Part shown: positions 1 to 12,035 of the stretch, piece by piece
Position numbering within the stretch: position 1 is the stretch's first letter
Layout: each line of letters begins with the position of its first letter
Assembly (NCBI GenBank): GCA_002786025.1
Contig: NHNW01000004.1
Span: 1 to 64,000, forward strand
Direction: 5' to 3'
DNA length: 64,000 nt
DNA from: Zasmidium citrigriseum
Taxonomy: Eukaryota; Ascomycota; Dothideomycetes; Mycosphaerellales; Mycosphaerellaceae
Program-made: the position numbers and the translations under genes
Notes under the pieces: model-generated
Database searches by the model: none
What the model saw: the letters and a program-made list of their open reading frames with translations, nothing else
Told to the model about the DNA's origin: nothing

Positions 1-1140
1 TTATTTAAGTTAATACCCCTATAGCTACCCTATCCTTATTCTCTTTAATAAGGTTAAGGGTAGCCTAAGCCTTCTCTTCTTCTATCTCTTTCTTCTAGTA
101 ATAGTATAGCCTAATCTTATTATAATAGAAAGCTTTATAGAACTAGATCTATATATAGTAAGGTACCTTCTTCTTCTTAAAATTATACTCCTTACTATAT
201 AGAAGCTACGCCCTTTAAAGACTACGCTAGGTACTAACTTTAGTAGGTATCTTATCTATAAAGATAACGCTTATCTAGTCTACTTTAGTTCTTAGATTAT
301 TAGGGTTATAGGTAAGGCACTACTTATAGCGAGCCTTCTTCTAGATATCTATAAGCTTAGTCTTCTAAGCCTATACCCTTCTTATATACCTAGACTTGTA
401 GAGATAGCTCTTAAATAGTAACTCTAAGATTTCTAGAAGTCTAGTATCTTTAAGCTCCTTTTAAAGTCTCTTAAAGGTAAGATATTAGCTAGCCTATACC
501 TCTCTATACTCCTTATCTTATATAGCTATCTTAATAACCTTCTTCCTTTACTCTAGAGTTAACTTTTCTAGCCTACTAGGCCTAGGGTTATCCTTATAGA
601 TTTAGGAGTTAAAAATAGTAGTTTAAAGCTCCTCTACCTTTACCTTAATCCTAATATAGTTTTTAGATATCTTATACTATAGAACTTAAAGTCTTTAAGA
701 TAGTAACTATTATAATTTACTATTATCTAGGCATCTAGTAAGATAGGCTCTTTATATAGGAAGAAGCTCCCTACGGCTTGTTTTTAGTTCCTTTAGCTTT
801 TAGCCCTTATAGTGCCTTAGTATACGATACTAAGGCATTCTTAAGCTCCTTAATACGTTATAATACCCTCTCTAACGCCTATTATTACGTATCTAACTAC
901 TACTCTAAGCTTTCTACCTTTTATATAAGATCTTCGAAGGTAGGGGGTTTAAGGAAGAGTAGTAGGCTTCTAGCTAGTCTTTCGTACTTTCTCTTAAGTC
1001 TTTACTCCTATTAGTTATAGGGTGTTAGAGACTAACTATCTAGTACTTCTAGGTAGGCTCTATATATTATAGAAGGGTGTTATTATAATAGGAAAGGTAG
1101 TAGAAGGTAGGTAGGTACCTATTGTTTACTTATTTACCTC
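1..1140 (-). mobile_element. RIP-degraded repeat with Tc1/mariner-like transposase remnant
   Basis: AT-rich DNA with CpA and TpG almost absent and TAG/TAA stops in every frame. Reading the minus strand from about 590 down to 1, one frame is a recognisable protein interrupted by stops at former Gln and Trp codons. It has a helix-turn-helix-like N part (KVIKIAI, DKEYREV), then a segment reading VIFIDK, then a tail with FYKAF and KKEIEEEKA. This order resembles fungal Tc1/mariner DDE transposases, in which VIFTDE carries the first catalytic Asp (family knowledge). The C-terminus is cut by the window edge. No terminal repeat was found; the AT-rich character stops near 1140. The repeat nature is certain, the family assignment moderate. 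Confidence 0.55.
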
Positions 1141-1347
1141 CACTAGCCGAATTTCGGTTATGCGAAACTTAAAACTAACTCCTTCGTACACAGTGTATAG
1201 CCATCACTACTGCCAAAACGCTGCACGGTCAGCTTCAAGGAAGGAGCGCCGCGATTGGCTGGAATTCCATGTCTCTCCTGCGGCTTCAATTGCATCGAAG
1301 ACTTCGTCGACGACCACCATCGCCCCTCCAGCAGCACACACGCCGCC

Positions 1348-1752
1348 ATGCATCACCTGCACCCTCGCTCCAAGTCGACGAGCACCCTCTTCACCGCCAC
1401 GCTCTTTATCTCCTTTCTGGTCGTTGGTGCACCACACTTACTGCCATGCCCGGCCGACAGACGGCAGTTCGCGGACAGCTTCGAAACTCCTGACGGGAAG
1501 AGATATCGAAGGAAACGAAAGGATGTTGCGGGGAGCAATGAGGATGCACATGATATCGAAACTTCAAACGATGGCTTGATGGCCGGTGGAAGACCCAACC
1601 GTGAATGTCCAATTCCAAAGCCAGGAGGAATCGTTGGACAAATTATGGGATTCAAGAGTGAAGAACGACAGAGACCGTCGGAGGTCATTGTGCAGCCATT
1701 GGACTCGAAGAGACCACGACAGCTACAAAGAGAAGCAGGCGACGCCCCTTGA
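1348..1752 (+). CDS. Small single-pass membrane protein, unknown function
   Basis: An intronless frame of 134 aa. The ATG at 1348 has a good context (cgccgccatg) and was preferred over an in-frame ATG 31 codons upstream, because the product then begins with a short basic segment and one hydrophobic helix (about residues 14-30, ending LVVGAPHLLPCP). After the helix the chain is charged (YRRKRKDV) and then low in complexity. The shape is that of a small fungal mitochondrial or ER membrane protein with a Cys-Pro after the helix. I do not recognise the family with certainty and assign no function. The next gene, pirin, is convergent. Confidence 0.55.
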   Translation: MHHLHPRSKSTSTLFTATLFISFLVVGAPHLLPCPADRRQFADSFETPDGKRYRRKRKDVAGSNEDAHDIETSNDGLMAGGRPNRECPIPKPGGIVGQIMGFKSEERQRPSEVIVQPLDSKRPRQLQREAGDAP

Positions 1753-2363
1753 AAGGAGGACAAGACAACTACGCATTCAACACCATCGAAGGCGTCTTGC
1801 CTGGAGCGGCGAAACGAAAACAGCGTCTATAGACGAGCCTTCAAGACCACCACCCGCGACCAGCATTTTAGCAACCAAGCCTGGGCGCCCGGATCACTTT
1901 CGACTGTGGCTCCAGCGATCGAGCAATGCCATCCCTTTGCCAGAAGCCGTGCATCCTACCAGAGGCTTGAGTTTGGATGGGATTGGGAAGACAAGTCTTT
2001 CAGTCCTATTCTGGAAGAACGTGCCCTGATCGCCGCTTCGAAGGCAATGGATAGGGAGCCTTGAAAGCTGTTTGCTGGAAAGCAGTACTTCAGTACGTGG
2101 CTGAGACCAGATCCTCGACATCTGCACGTCACAGGGCAACATCGAATCTTGTCGTGAGTCTGTTGGACACACAGCACAATCCTTTCGACAACGGATGAAA
2201 AGCTGTGTTGAATTGGAAGGGCGCCTGTGTGGCAATCAAAAGGATTGACATGAACAGAAAGTCTTCTCGTGTCCTTGGACACAACGACTACATACACCAG
2301 CGCCTCGCTAAAGATACAATCTCATGCAAGAGTACCATAAAACACCGCTCTATCAACTCATTC
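1753..2363. other. Intergenic, no gene seen
   Basis: Convergent intergenic space between the small membrane protein and the 3' end of the pirin gene. It presumably holds both 3' ends. The open frames here overlap on both strands and show no protein-like composition. Confidence 0.5.
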
Positions 2364-3607
2364 TCAAGCCATCGCTTTTCCGATCTCACTCTCCCATCCA
2401 TCGGCCCTCTCAAAACCATTGGTATAGGTGCTGTAATCCATCATAGCCTGTCGAACTTGGCTCGGGTCTGTCAAAACGAAAGGTCCATACTGAACAATCG
2501 GCTGGTCAAGCGGCATGCCAGCCACGAGGATAAATCTGGCGTTCTCCTTCGCGGTCTCTGGGACGCTCGCAATGACCTGGTCTCCCTTTTGCTCGAAGAC
2601 AGTATTATGGTATTTGGGGACGCCCTGAGATGTAGCACCAGTGTCCCACGTCACGGTCCCTTCGAGAATGTAGGCGAAGGAGTTCCACCCAGCTGGTAGA
2701 GGCTGCACCAGCTTTCCGCCTGGTTGAATCTCCACGTCGAGGAGCCAGACTGGGGTGTATGCGAGTTCCTGCAGACTGTCGACGCCTAGGCTTCGGCCAG
2801 AGATGACCTTGACTGTGACTTTTCCGTCGTCTGTCTTCGCAACGGGGATCTCGCCAGATCTGAGGTCGCGGTATCGAGGCTCGCAGGATTTGAGGCCCTT
2901 AGGAAGATCCACCCAGAGTTGCATTCCGATGTTGGAGCTTCCGTCGCCGTTGTCGTGGGGCATTCTATACAAGTTGTCAGTGTTTGTTGGTATAGAACGG
3001 CTAAGGGATATTAACTTACTCTGCGTGTACGATGCCTTTACCCGCGGTCATGAACTGCAAGTCACCCGCATACAGAGTACCTTTGTTGCCCGCAAAATCT
3101 TCATGATCTACGCCGCCTTTGAGCAGGTAGGTGATTGTCTCCTGTCCTCTGTGAGGATGGTCGGGGAAACCAGCTGTTGAACGTTAAGTCAGTCACCATT
3201 CTCATTCCCCTTGTTAGTTCGAACTTACCACCAATGCCAACGTCAAAATGATCCAGCATCAAGAAAGGCGTGAAGTTGCGAAGCTTCGGCGTACCAATAC
3301 TTCTTCGCACAGTAGCTCCAGCACCCTCTGCTTGCTGCTTCGCCTCGAAAACTTGACGAATACTCCTAGGCTTAGGATTCTGCGCATGGAGACTCGGATC
3401 GCTCGGCGGGATGACAGGCAATCCCACGAATTTCGTGTTGTTCGTCATGGTCGAAAAGTTGTTGCTGCTGAGCCTGAGGTTCTTTGTGAGGTTGTTGATG
3501 TTTGCGCTCCGGAGTAGATTTCCACGCATGAACTGAGTGATTTCTTGCTGGTAGATTGCAACTACGATTGCTGTGATTGTTACGAAAATTGAGAGGAGGA
3601 GCTTCAT
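2364..3607 (-). CDS. Pirin family protein with N-terminal hydrophobic segment
   Basis: Three exons (3607-3229, 3173-3020, 2964-2364) joined by canonical introns give 377 aa. Pirins are double beta-barrel cupins that bind one metal and act as redox-sensitive transcription cofactors or quercetinase-like enzymes. The metal ligands are visible: HPH at residues 132-134 (in DHPHRG) and H-A-E at 176-178 (in [10 protein letters not shown]). The C-terminal pirin barrel follows ([13 protein letters not shown], then ILEGTV). The first 25 residues are strongly hydrophobic ([17 protein letters not shown]), unlike the usual nuclear or cytosolic pirin. A start at the in-frame Met near residue 53 (MTNNTKFVG) would give a conventional soluble pirin, so the site of action is open. 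The family call is firm. Confidence 0.93.
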
Positions 3608-4837
3608 GAGATTCTGATCTCGGGTATTTATAGGGAGAAAAGAGAATAATGCGTGATCGAGAAGGCACTTGAAGAAGGGAGAAGGCTTGGTGGTTGGTTA
3701 CTTATTCTTACGATACCATTGACTGAGCAGAAATTGGGCCTAATTGCCGGATTCGATCGTTAGCTGGCATTTCTCTTTGTCGGTGGAAGGGAATTTGTGC
3801 TCCTTTTCGCAGATGCTCGGCAGTTAGCAAGTTCTTCCTCAGCATCTTCCAGAACACCTGGTGGTTGATGTCCTCGCACAGTGGTCTAGTCAAAGGACTT
3901 TCCAAGAGTCACTTGGTGTTCATGGCCTCTTGTGCCTTCGTGTATGGCAGATTGGGCCTTGGAAGCGCTGAAGGAACCACGGAACAAGACAAGTCTCTTT
4001 CACCAACGATGGCTTGGACATCTATGGGTTCTTGCTAGCTGTTTTTCGATGAGATGGCAAGTTCAGGGGCTGTTCTATTGCATCTCAGAGCCGCGCTATC
4101 GTTCAACGAGGCTCGATGTTGGCATATCATTTGGCGAAGAGCCTCCAAGCTCGCAGGCTAAAGAGAGCTTCGAGCTCCCATGCTCTGTTTCGCAGGGGCC
4201 GTTCTCATTGATTGCAGGAGTGAAGAAGTGCCGGCCAGTCGGAGGTAGAGGAGAAGCCATTTCATCCGTCTGCCTCCTCCAACACGTTCCGCAGGTGGGA
4301 TGCTTCGTGTTCGACCCCACTGTGGCCGCCTTGCCATGTCTCGCCTCGCCCGCCCGATCTCGTGCAGCTCAGATGCGCGGCGGCCGCGGTGCCTGAGAGA
4401 TGGAGCAACAGAATGATGACCGCAACCCTGCACCAGCGCGGCGGTGATCGCTCGCAGCTTCTGTGCGGTATTTACACGGTCGAGCATTGCCGCCGAACGA
4501 GCAGCAGCGCATTCATTGTTGGTGACGCCTGGGGCTGAGGCTGCCGTTGCTACAACTCTCGTTTGGGCGCGTCTTTCAGCCATTGAACCGCCCCTCCAAC
4601 GCCTCTTCCTTCTTCCGTGCTGGCCGGGCCTGCGCTTGGCCTCGACACTTCCCTCTGCTGTTCTAAGCATCCGCTCTCTCTCTTACGCGTGTCGCAGCGC
4701 TGTTTTGTGCCTGGCTGCTTGGCGGCCACGCCTCAGCTCATTCGTCCGGCGACGTTCCTTCAAAGACGACGGCGACAAGGAGCCCGACGTCACGACGAGG
4801 CTGAGGCAGGCCAAGCCAGTGTGACCTGAGAGAAGCA
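3608..4837. other. Divergent intergenic region between pirin and PSD
   Basis: 1.2 kb between two divergently transcribed genes, GC-rich from about 4230. It should hold both promoters and the 5' leader of the decarboxylase. Open frames of up to 170 codons occur on both strands but are overlapping, Arg/Ser/Ala-rich and lack recognisable domains, as expected by chance in GC-rich DNA. Confidence 0.45.
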
Positions 4838-7800
4838 ATGCCGCGCCCTCACCTCCCGCACCACCTCTCCCTGACGCGGGTCAAAAGCAGCGGCGATTAC
4901 CCGACACTCTCAAAGACCGGTCCCTCCTCGCCTGGCTCCACGCCTCAAAGCCGCAACGAGAGCCCCAGTCGAGCTACGAGCTACAACAACATGTCTTCCG
5001 CGCAGCGATCGCCGGGCGAGCTGCGTGGTGACCACAAGGGCATGGGCCTCGCTCTGACCGTGAAGGTGCTGAAGGGCCGCAACCTGGCGCCCAAGGACAA
5101 ATCAGGCACCTCTGACCCTTTCCTGGTCCTCACTCTGGGAGATGCCAAAGAAGCAACAAGCGCCGTCAACCGCACATTGAACCCAGAATGGAACCAGACA
5201 TTCGAGTTCCCGATCGTATCCCCGGACTCCGCGTTGCTGGAAGCTGTGTGCTGGGACAAGGACCGTTTCAAGAAGGACTACATGGGCGAATTTGATGTGG
5301 TGCTGGAAGATGTCTTTGCGAGCGGGAACACGACGCCAGAGCCTAAGTGGTTCAAGCTAGAGAGCAGGCGAAGTGGCCGACGCAAGAAGAAGGATGCTAA
5401 TGTTTCCGGCGAGGTTTTCCTTCAATTCACACTCACCGACCCGCTCAACCCCGCTGCCACGGCTGCGCAAGTTATGCAGAAGTTCACCGGCATCGTCTCG
5501 GAACCAGGCGAGGACGACGATGACGACGAAGAAGAGGAGATGCTGAGAAGAGTCGGCAGCGGTGGTGATCTGGATGACGTGGATGAGGACGATGAGAAAG
5601 AGCCGTCGGACGAGACAGACGATGGGACTCGCACACCTGCTGGCACACCGGAAGAGAAGCAGAGACACAGACGGCGCCGCAAGCTCAGACGCCTGAAGCG
5701 CAAGACCAAGTTGAGGGCATACGAGTTCAGTGGTACATCAGATGTCGCTGGTGTGCTGTTCCTGGAAATCAAGAAGATCACGGACCTTCCTCCCGAGAAG
5801 AACATGACCAAGACCACGTTCGACATGGATCCATTCGTCGTGACGTCTCTCGGCCGCAAGACATACCGCACTCGCGTTGTGAACCACAATCTCAATCCTG
5901 TGTACGATGAGAAGCTGGTCTTCCAGGTTCAGAAGCACGAGACCAACTTCAGTCTGTACTTTGCAGTCGTGGATCGAGACAAGTTCTCCGGCAACGACTT
6001 TGTTGGGACAGCAAATTTGTCGCTGGAGAAGATCACTGCCTATGCACCAGAAGCTGATCCAGAGACTGGCCTGTACCGACTCCCTGATCCAGACAGCGTG
6101 TCCTCCGAGGGCGAACCCAAGAAGAAACGCTTCCGGAATCCACTGTCCAGGAGCTCCAGTCAGAACAACCTGGGAAAACTCAGCAAGAGCAACTCGGCGA
6201 CGAATCTTTCCAAGTTGACCAAGTCGACAAGCAACAACAATTTGCAAGCTTCGCCACGACCGCAAATGGTCCAGGGGCTCTCAGAGAGCACGCTCCCCGA
6301 CCGCACGAGGCCCACTCCCACAAGCATGCCAAGCACCAACAGCATTCAAGGAACTGACGATCAGGATGCATTGAATCCTTCCGATGAAGCTGGCCTCAAG
6401 TCGTTTGAGATACCGCTGGAGTTGAAGAACAAGCAGCGATGGGATGACAAGCATAGTCCTGTTCTCTATCTTCGTGCTAAGTACTTGCCGTACAGAGCCT
6501 TGCGTCAACAATTCTGGCGAGTCCTCTTACGCCAATACGATGCAGACGACAGTGGAAAGATTGACAAGATTGAGCTCGTCACTATGCTTGACACCCTTGG
6601 CAGCACACTCCACAACAGCACGATCGACGGCTTCTTCAAGCGCTGGCGAGACGTCAACGGCGAGGAGATCCTCACCATGGACCAAGCGGTCATTTGCCTG
6701 GAAGAGCAATTGATGAAGACACAAGAGATACAACACTCTAACCCTCTGTCGAAACTCATGCGCAACAATGACGACCCGTGCACATCGACTGCTGGCCTTT
6801 CGTCCGTACCCAGTAGCTCGCCGAGCCAGAGTCCGGCCGTTGGTACTCCATACATGCAGAGTTCTCAAGCAGCGTCGAACATCCAGCTCAACAGCAACAT
6901 ACCATCTTTGGAAGTGAGTGATCTCGGCGAGGCGGGAGAACAAGGGGACCTGTTGACTGCAGACGACCCTGCTGCTGATGACATGGATGTGGACCAAGAG
7001 CTGAACGAAGACCCGGATGCCAAAGAGGAGCATGTTGTGGAAATCCACGAATGTCCCATCTGCCACCAGCCGAGGCTCGTGAGAGGTCGTAGGACGACCG
7101 ATGCTGATATTATCACGCACATCGCAACATGTGCAAGTAGCGACTGGCGAGCCGTCAACAATCTCGTCATGGCTGGCTTTGTCACCAGCTCCCAAGCCCA
7201 GAGGAAATGGTACTCCAAGGTCCTCACCAAGGTAAGTGCCAAACGAGCCACATAATCGTACACGCTAACCTATTTGCTCTCCAGGTCTCCTATGGTGGAT
7301 ATCGCCTTGGAGCCAACAGCGCCAACATTCTCGTCCAAGACAGAATGACCGGCATGATCAACGAAGAGCGTATGAGTGTCTACGTTCGACTGGGCATTCG
7401 CTTGCTCTACAAAGGCCTCAAAAGTAGGGAAATGGAAAGGAAAAGGGGTATGCCACACTTCCCCCAAGCATACTGACACGGACTAGTCGACTCTCAACCT
7501 CGTCCGAGAGTTATATACTCAGGTCGAGCCTGCCCTTTCCTTCTGTTTCCCCCATCGTCGACCACCTTGATCTTTTTACGTGCGATCGCTGACAAGACAC
7601 AGCCCGAAAATTGCTTCGCTCTATGTCGTTCAAGCAAGGGCGCAAGTTCGATGACCCTGCCTCTGCTGCACAGATTCCGGGCTTCATTAACTTCCATCAA
7701 CTGGACATGAGCGAGGTTTTGCTGCCGACCGACCAGTTCAAGACTTTCAACGAGTTCTTTTACCGTGAACTGAAGCCCGGTGCCCGTCCCTGCTCGGCGC

Positions 7801-8633
7801 CGAACGACCCGAATGTCATCGTCAGCCCCGCCGATTGTCGCTCGGTCGTCTTCAACCGACTCGACGACGCCCAGCGAATCTGGGTCAAGGGCCGTGAGTT
7901 CAGCACGGCTCGACTGCTGGGAGATGCCTATCCGCAGGACGCGAAGAGGTATCAGAACGGTGCCCTTGGAATCTTCCGTCTTGCTCCGCAGGATTACCAT
8001 CGCTTCCACATCCCGGTGGACGGCGTAATGGGAGAGCCCAAACTGATCGATGGTGAGTACTACACAGTAAACCCCATGGCTATCCGTTCTGCACTGGATG
8101 TGTACGGCGAAAACATCCGAGTCTGCGTGCCAATCGACTCGGAATGCCATGGGCGAGTCATGGTCATCTGCGTTGGTGCCATGATGGTTGGCTCCACCGT
8201 GATTACGCGTAAGAAGGGCGACAAGGTGAAGAGGGCAGAGGAGCTGGGGTACTTCAAGTTTGGAGGTTCAACACTCTTGGTCCTCTTCGAGCCGGGCGTC
8301 ATGAAGTTCGATGAAGATCTCGTCGCCAACAGCAATGGCGCCCTCGAGACGCTGGTAAGAACCGACACCCAGCACACTTGCGCTTCACATTTCTTGGTAT
8401 CTCACAATACTCGCAGGTCCGTGTCGGCATGTCCATTGGCCGCACGGCAGGTCACTCTCCTCACAAGGCGGATTTCCAAAAGACGAATCCGACCGATGAA
8501 GAGAAAACCGAGGCAAAGGTAAGCTCAACTCCTGCCTTGCCCGGCACGTTTTCAATAAATGACTTACATACGATTGAAGAGGAAAATTGAAGGCAGCCTT
8601 GCCCCGAGCACGAGCGCCAACGCAGTTGCATGA
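4838..8633 (+). CDS. psd2: C2-domain phosphatidylserine decarboxylase (PSD2 type)
   Basis: It decarboxylates phosphatidylserine to phosphatidylethanolamine on endomembranes. Exons 4838-7231, 7285-7447, 7603-8354, 8417-8518 and probably 8580-8633 give about 1154 aa; if the last intron is not used the frame stops at 8590. Order: Ser-rich N-terminus; first C2 domain (about 67-185); acidic linker; second C2 (about 289-430); EF-hand ([12 protein letters not shown], near 566); a CPICHQ...H...C putative zinc knuckle near 740, as in other filamentous fungi; then the catalytic domain with [10 protein letters not shown] and FGGST. Cleavage between Gly and Ser1075 of GGST makes the pyruvoyl cofactor; GGST rather than LGST marks the non-mitochondrial type. 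The EF-hand and C2 domains suggest calcium-dependent membrane contact (inference). The last exon is the least certain part. Confidence 0.95.
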
Positions 8634-9145
8634 GACAATGAAGATCACGAAAGCATTAGATGGAGTGGAGCATGTTGCATATGGAAAAGAAAGTTCTCTA
8701 GCATGGAAGCGGTACATACAGAAAAGCAGTCGAGAGGCACGACATGGCCAGGAGCCAGGAAAAGTGGGCGTGGGTTTGACAGTCTGCATGGAGTTTGTTA
8801 CAATAAGTCGAGAATCTCAACCACTTCTCGCCCACCGAAAGAAGTCAGTAAGAATCAGTTTCTCTTGTGAATCGCATGACTTGAGACGAATTATGGACCA
8901 TGATTCGGGTTGTGATGGAATAGCTGACAGGTGTGAAATTTGCATGTGACTTGAAGTGCAATATCGAAGGAAGGCACGCAAACGGAGGAAGGAGCCAGGT
9001 GAATATACTCCCGAACATCCCTTAGCGGCGGTTCTAGCCGAGCCAATGGCCTCCGCGGCCGAATTCCGCATCTGTTCTCAAGATCTCAGCATCTCGAGCT
9101 CGACTTTCAACTCTTCGCCCATTTCAAGCCACGCGATGGAGAGCA
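8634..9145. other. Intergenic, no gene seen
   Basis: About 500 bp between the 3' end of the decarboxylase gene and the start of the SAM37-like gene, both transcribed rightward. It presumably holds the terminator of one and the promoter of the other. No coding potential is evident. Confidence 0.45.
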
Positions 9146-10191
9146 ATGCCCGGTGATGAAACCCACAGAGATACGACCGAGAAGTCACCCTCCAACGATG
9201 CCCCGACAACAACAGCCGCAACCCAGCGGCGAAGCATCTTCGCTTTGCCAGCTCCCTTGAGGCGCGTCTTCGACAAATTTCCACTCATCACGTACGATGC
9301 GAACGAATTGCCAGAGAGATCACCAAAGAGAAGGAGTGAACATGTTCTACATGTTTTCACGAGTGAGCAAGACGCTGCCCTAGGCCGTCCAAGCTTCAAT
9401 CCTGGATGTTTGAAGTGGCAGGTTCGTCAACCTCTGAAGGTCGTCTTGACTCTTATAAGAATGTTGGCTAACGGTGATTTAGGCTTACCTGAGGTTCTCA
9501 CGTCTGTCGTTTCGAATCGTACCTTCGAGCAATCATGCGTCGCCTACTGGAATGCTGCCCTTCCTTCAACCGGCGTCTGCGACTCCTGAAGCGAATTCCG
9601 CTCTCGATCCCATCCCGAGTAACAAGTTGAAGAAGTGGTTGGCATCTCAAAAGACTGTTCAGAGCGTGGAGGACTCTGCAGATATCAGATACGAGGCGTA
9701 TGCGTCCTTGCTTGACAATCGGATACGAAAGGCCTGGGTATGAGAACAAGACCAATCACAGACATAACCAGGCTGACGAAGGACAATAGCTCTACCAACT
9801 TTATCTCGAGCCACGAAACGCCACCCTGGTCCACCGACTCTACGTTGCGCCATGTTCTTCGCAACCATTAGTCCAGAAGGCCATTACACACCAACTCCGC
9901 TCTGCTGCAGCGACGGAGCTAGAGAAGTCCGCAGGCAGCAATGTCGTATCAGCTCTAGACCTATTGAACGACGCCGAAGAAGCTTTCCAAGCTCTTGCAG
10001 AACTGCTAGGGGAGAGCCAATGGTTTTTCAGCCAAACCCAACCGGGCCTGTTCGACGCCAGCGTGTTCGCTTATACATGTCTGATCCTGGACGATGCTTT
10101 CGGTTGGAGGCATAACCCTCTCGAAGAGCTACTGTCGAAGCACAAAAACCTCATAGCCCACCGGAAACGGGTTATGGACTTGTACTTTTAG
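9146..10191 (+). CDS. SAM37: SAM37/metaxin-like mitochondrial outer-membrane assembly subunit
   Basis: Three exons (9146-9421, 9483-9737, 9790-10191) give 310 aa. The family belongs to the SAM/TOB complex, which inserts beta-barrel proteins into the mitochondrial outer membrane; metaxins are the animal relatives. Seen: a polar N-terminus followed by FALPAPLRRVFDKFPL; a GST-N-like module (VLHVF, ALGRPSFNPGCLKWQAYLRF, then GMLPFLQP); a linker; and a GST-C-like helical part with FSQTQPGLFDASVFAY and LILDDAFGW, typical of metaxin and Sam37 (family knowledge). The protein ends DLYF without an obvious tail anchor. Both introns are 52 to 61 nt and keep phase 0. The metaxin-superfamily call is firm; SAM37 rather than another metaxin is inferred from fungal context. 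Confidence 0.85.
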
Positions 10192-10502
10192 AGACCTATG
10201 CATAGCGAGGCGCTTACTTGGCGTCGGTTACGAAACGGGATACCCCAGCAGCTCAATCTATGGCTTTTCTTTCCATGCTACATGTTCCTTTACTGGACCT
10301 ATCACTGTTTGTTTGTTATCAAAGGTTCCTTGGTACTGCTGCAGAGCCGTCGAAGTTGCATGGCATGACTCACTCAAAGCGGAGAATAAGGTTGTATCAC
10401 CCCAAGCTCTTGTTATGATATATCGACGGCTATGAGCAACTAAATTGGGAGCAGATCGCAGAGGAACACTTGTATTTCGGCGACTTACTACAAAGTGAAA
10501 AG
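10192..10502. other. Intergenic, no gene seen
   Basis: 311 bp between SAM37 and the methyltransferase gene, same direction. Likely 3' UTR and promoter; nothing else is recognisable. Confidence 0.4.
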
Positions 10503-11454
10503 ATGACTGCACCGTCAATAAATCACAGCTTCGACACGTCGTTGATCGACATTCAACGCTCTTTCTCCTCGACGGAGACGGCGACTTCTGGTTCTTCGGG
10601 GAAGGAGAATCAACGGCCTGAAAATGCATCTTCGAGAGTAACCAAGGAGTTGACGACGTCTGATCTATACACACAATGGGCGTGAGTTTGGAATTATTCT
10701 TCATGGAGAGACTTCTCACTGACATTCATCCCACAGAACGACCTATGACTCAGATGGCAACTTTTTGCAAGCTGTCGACGATATGCAAACGAAAATAATG
10801 ATTCCGGAGCTTGTTCGAATACTTGAAGGTACAGCTCATGATGACAACGCAATTTCGGTTCTCGACTTCGGCTGTGGCACTGGACGAACGACGCTCAAAC
10901 TCCCGCAACAAGACTGGGAACAAGCGCCCAGCATCCAAGGCTGGGATAGTAACGAAGCCATGCTAACGGCAGCACGGGAGAAGTGCGAGACGGCCAGAGA
11001 GAAGGCCGGCAAAGCGGCCACGAAGCTCAATTTCCAACAAGTAGACATCCTCCGACCTGATGACCTACCGTCAGAGGCCCTTGCATCTTTCAATGGCTTT
11101 GTTTCAACTCTCGTCCTCGAGCATATTCCCATGGAGACTTACTGGAGCTGTGTGAGCAAGCTGCTCAGACCCGGTGGGATCGGACTTGTCACGAACATGC
11201 ATCCTGACCAGGGCTCCGCTAAATCTGTTGCTGGATTCGACAATGAACAGGGTGTTCGTATGATCGGGACGAGCTTTGTGCATGGTGTTGAAGAGACGGT
11301 CGAAGCGGCAAAACGAGCAGGCATGGAGATCCTTGGCGAAGTGAAGGAGGTGGCTGTCACCGAGGAGATGATTCGAAACGGAGATGTAGGCGAACGAGGG
11401 CGGAAGTGGGTTGGGAAGAAGGTTTGGTATGGATTCATGTTCCGGAAGACGTGA
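10503..11454 (+). CDS. SAM-dependent methyltransferase, class I
   Basis: Two exons (10503-10681, 10737-11454) joined across a 55-nt intron give 298 aa. The join reads QWATTYDSDGNF, a typical entry to this fold. Motif I is VLDFGCGTGRTT, the SAM-binding glycine loop; the acidic loop (IQGWDSNEAML), motif II (QQVDILRPDDL) and a post-motif strand (GFVSTLVLEHIP, then LLRPGGIGLVTN) follow in order. The first 60 residues are Ser/Asn-rich and probably disordered. The substrate cannot be told: this Methyltransf_11/25-like group includes small-molecule and protein enzymes. It ends facing the small mitochondrial-looking gene on the other strand. Family firm, role unknown. Confidence 0.88.
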
Positions 11455-11612
11455 AGTTGGACAGCGATGTTGCAAAAGTTGGCGTCTGATTTCTGGTTCG
11501 AGCGTGCTAATGTTGTTGTTACAGTGCTTTTTCTTACACATACAGTCGCCTCCCGTCGGTTGTCATGCAGATACCCTCACAACTCCACGCTCATGGATCC
11601 GCAGGTAGCTCT

Positions 11613-12035
11613 CTAATGTCCCTTCCCGCCTCTTTCATCCTGGAAGCCGATCGTCACAGGCGCCTCTGGGAACTCCTCCTTGGCCTTCTTTGCCGCGTCG
11701 TTGGGGTCTTTTTGAGTTGTGGCAGCTCCGCCTTGCTCTTTGGCACGTTCCCTATGAAGAAACAATATCAGCAACACAGACTTGTAGGCGAAGTCTATTG
11801 CAACAACTCACGATTTACCGCTTTTGCTTGCTTGTGTCTGGACGTTTGGCTCGTGGTCTTTCTCCAACGCATGGCTCTTCTTCTGGTTCGGGCCTCCTAG
11901 GTCATTTTGTTTTCGAGTATGTATGGACGACGCGAAGGAGCGTGTGGTTGTTCGGGAAACGGTGCTATAGCGGAGTCTTGACGACGACGCGAGACGTTTG
12001 TAGAAGGTGAGGAATTCCGAAGGTGAGGACGCCAT
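11613..12035 (-). CDS. Small mitochondrial-targeted protein, unknown function
   Basis: Two exons (12035-11812, 11751-11613) with a 60-nt intron give 120 aa. The N-terminus is rich in Arg, Ser and Thr with no acidic residue for about 40 positions (FYKRLASSSRLRYSTVSRTT, then RSFASS), a convincing mitochondrial presequence with an R-x-F/S-like cleavage region. The mature part is polar and charged (KSHALEKDHEP, QGGAATTQKDPNDAAKKAKEEFPEAP, ending GFQDERGGKGH), probably unstructured or a small helix. The unspliced reading stops right after the donor, so the intron is needed. I do not recognise a named family. It is convergent with the methyltransferase gene, with 158 bp between stops. Confidence 0.72.
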
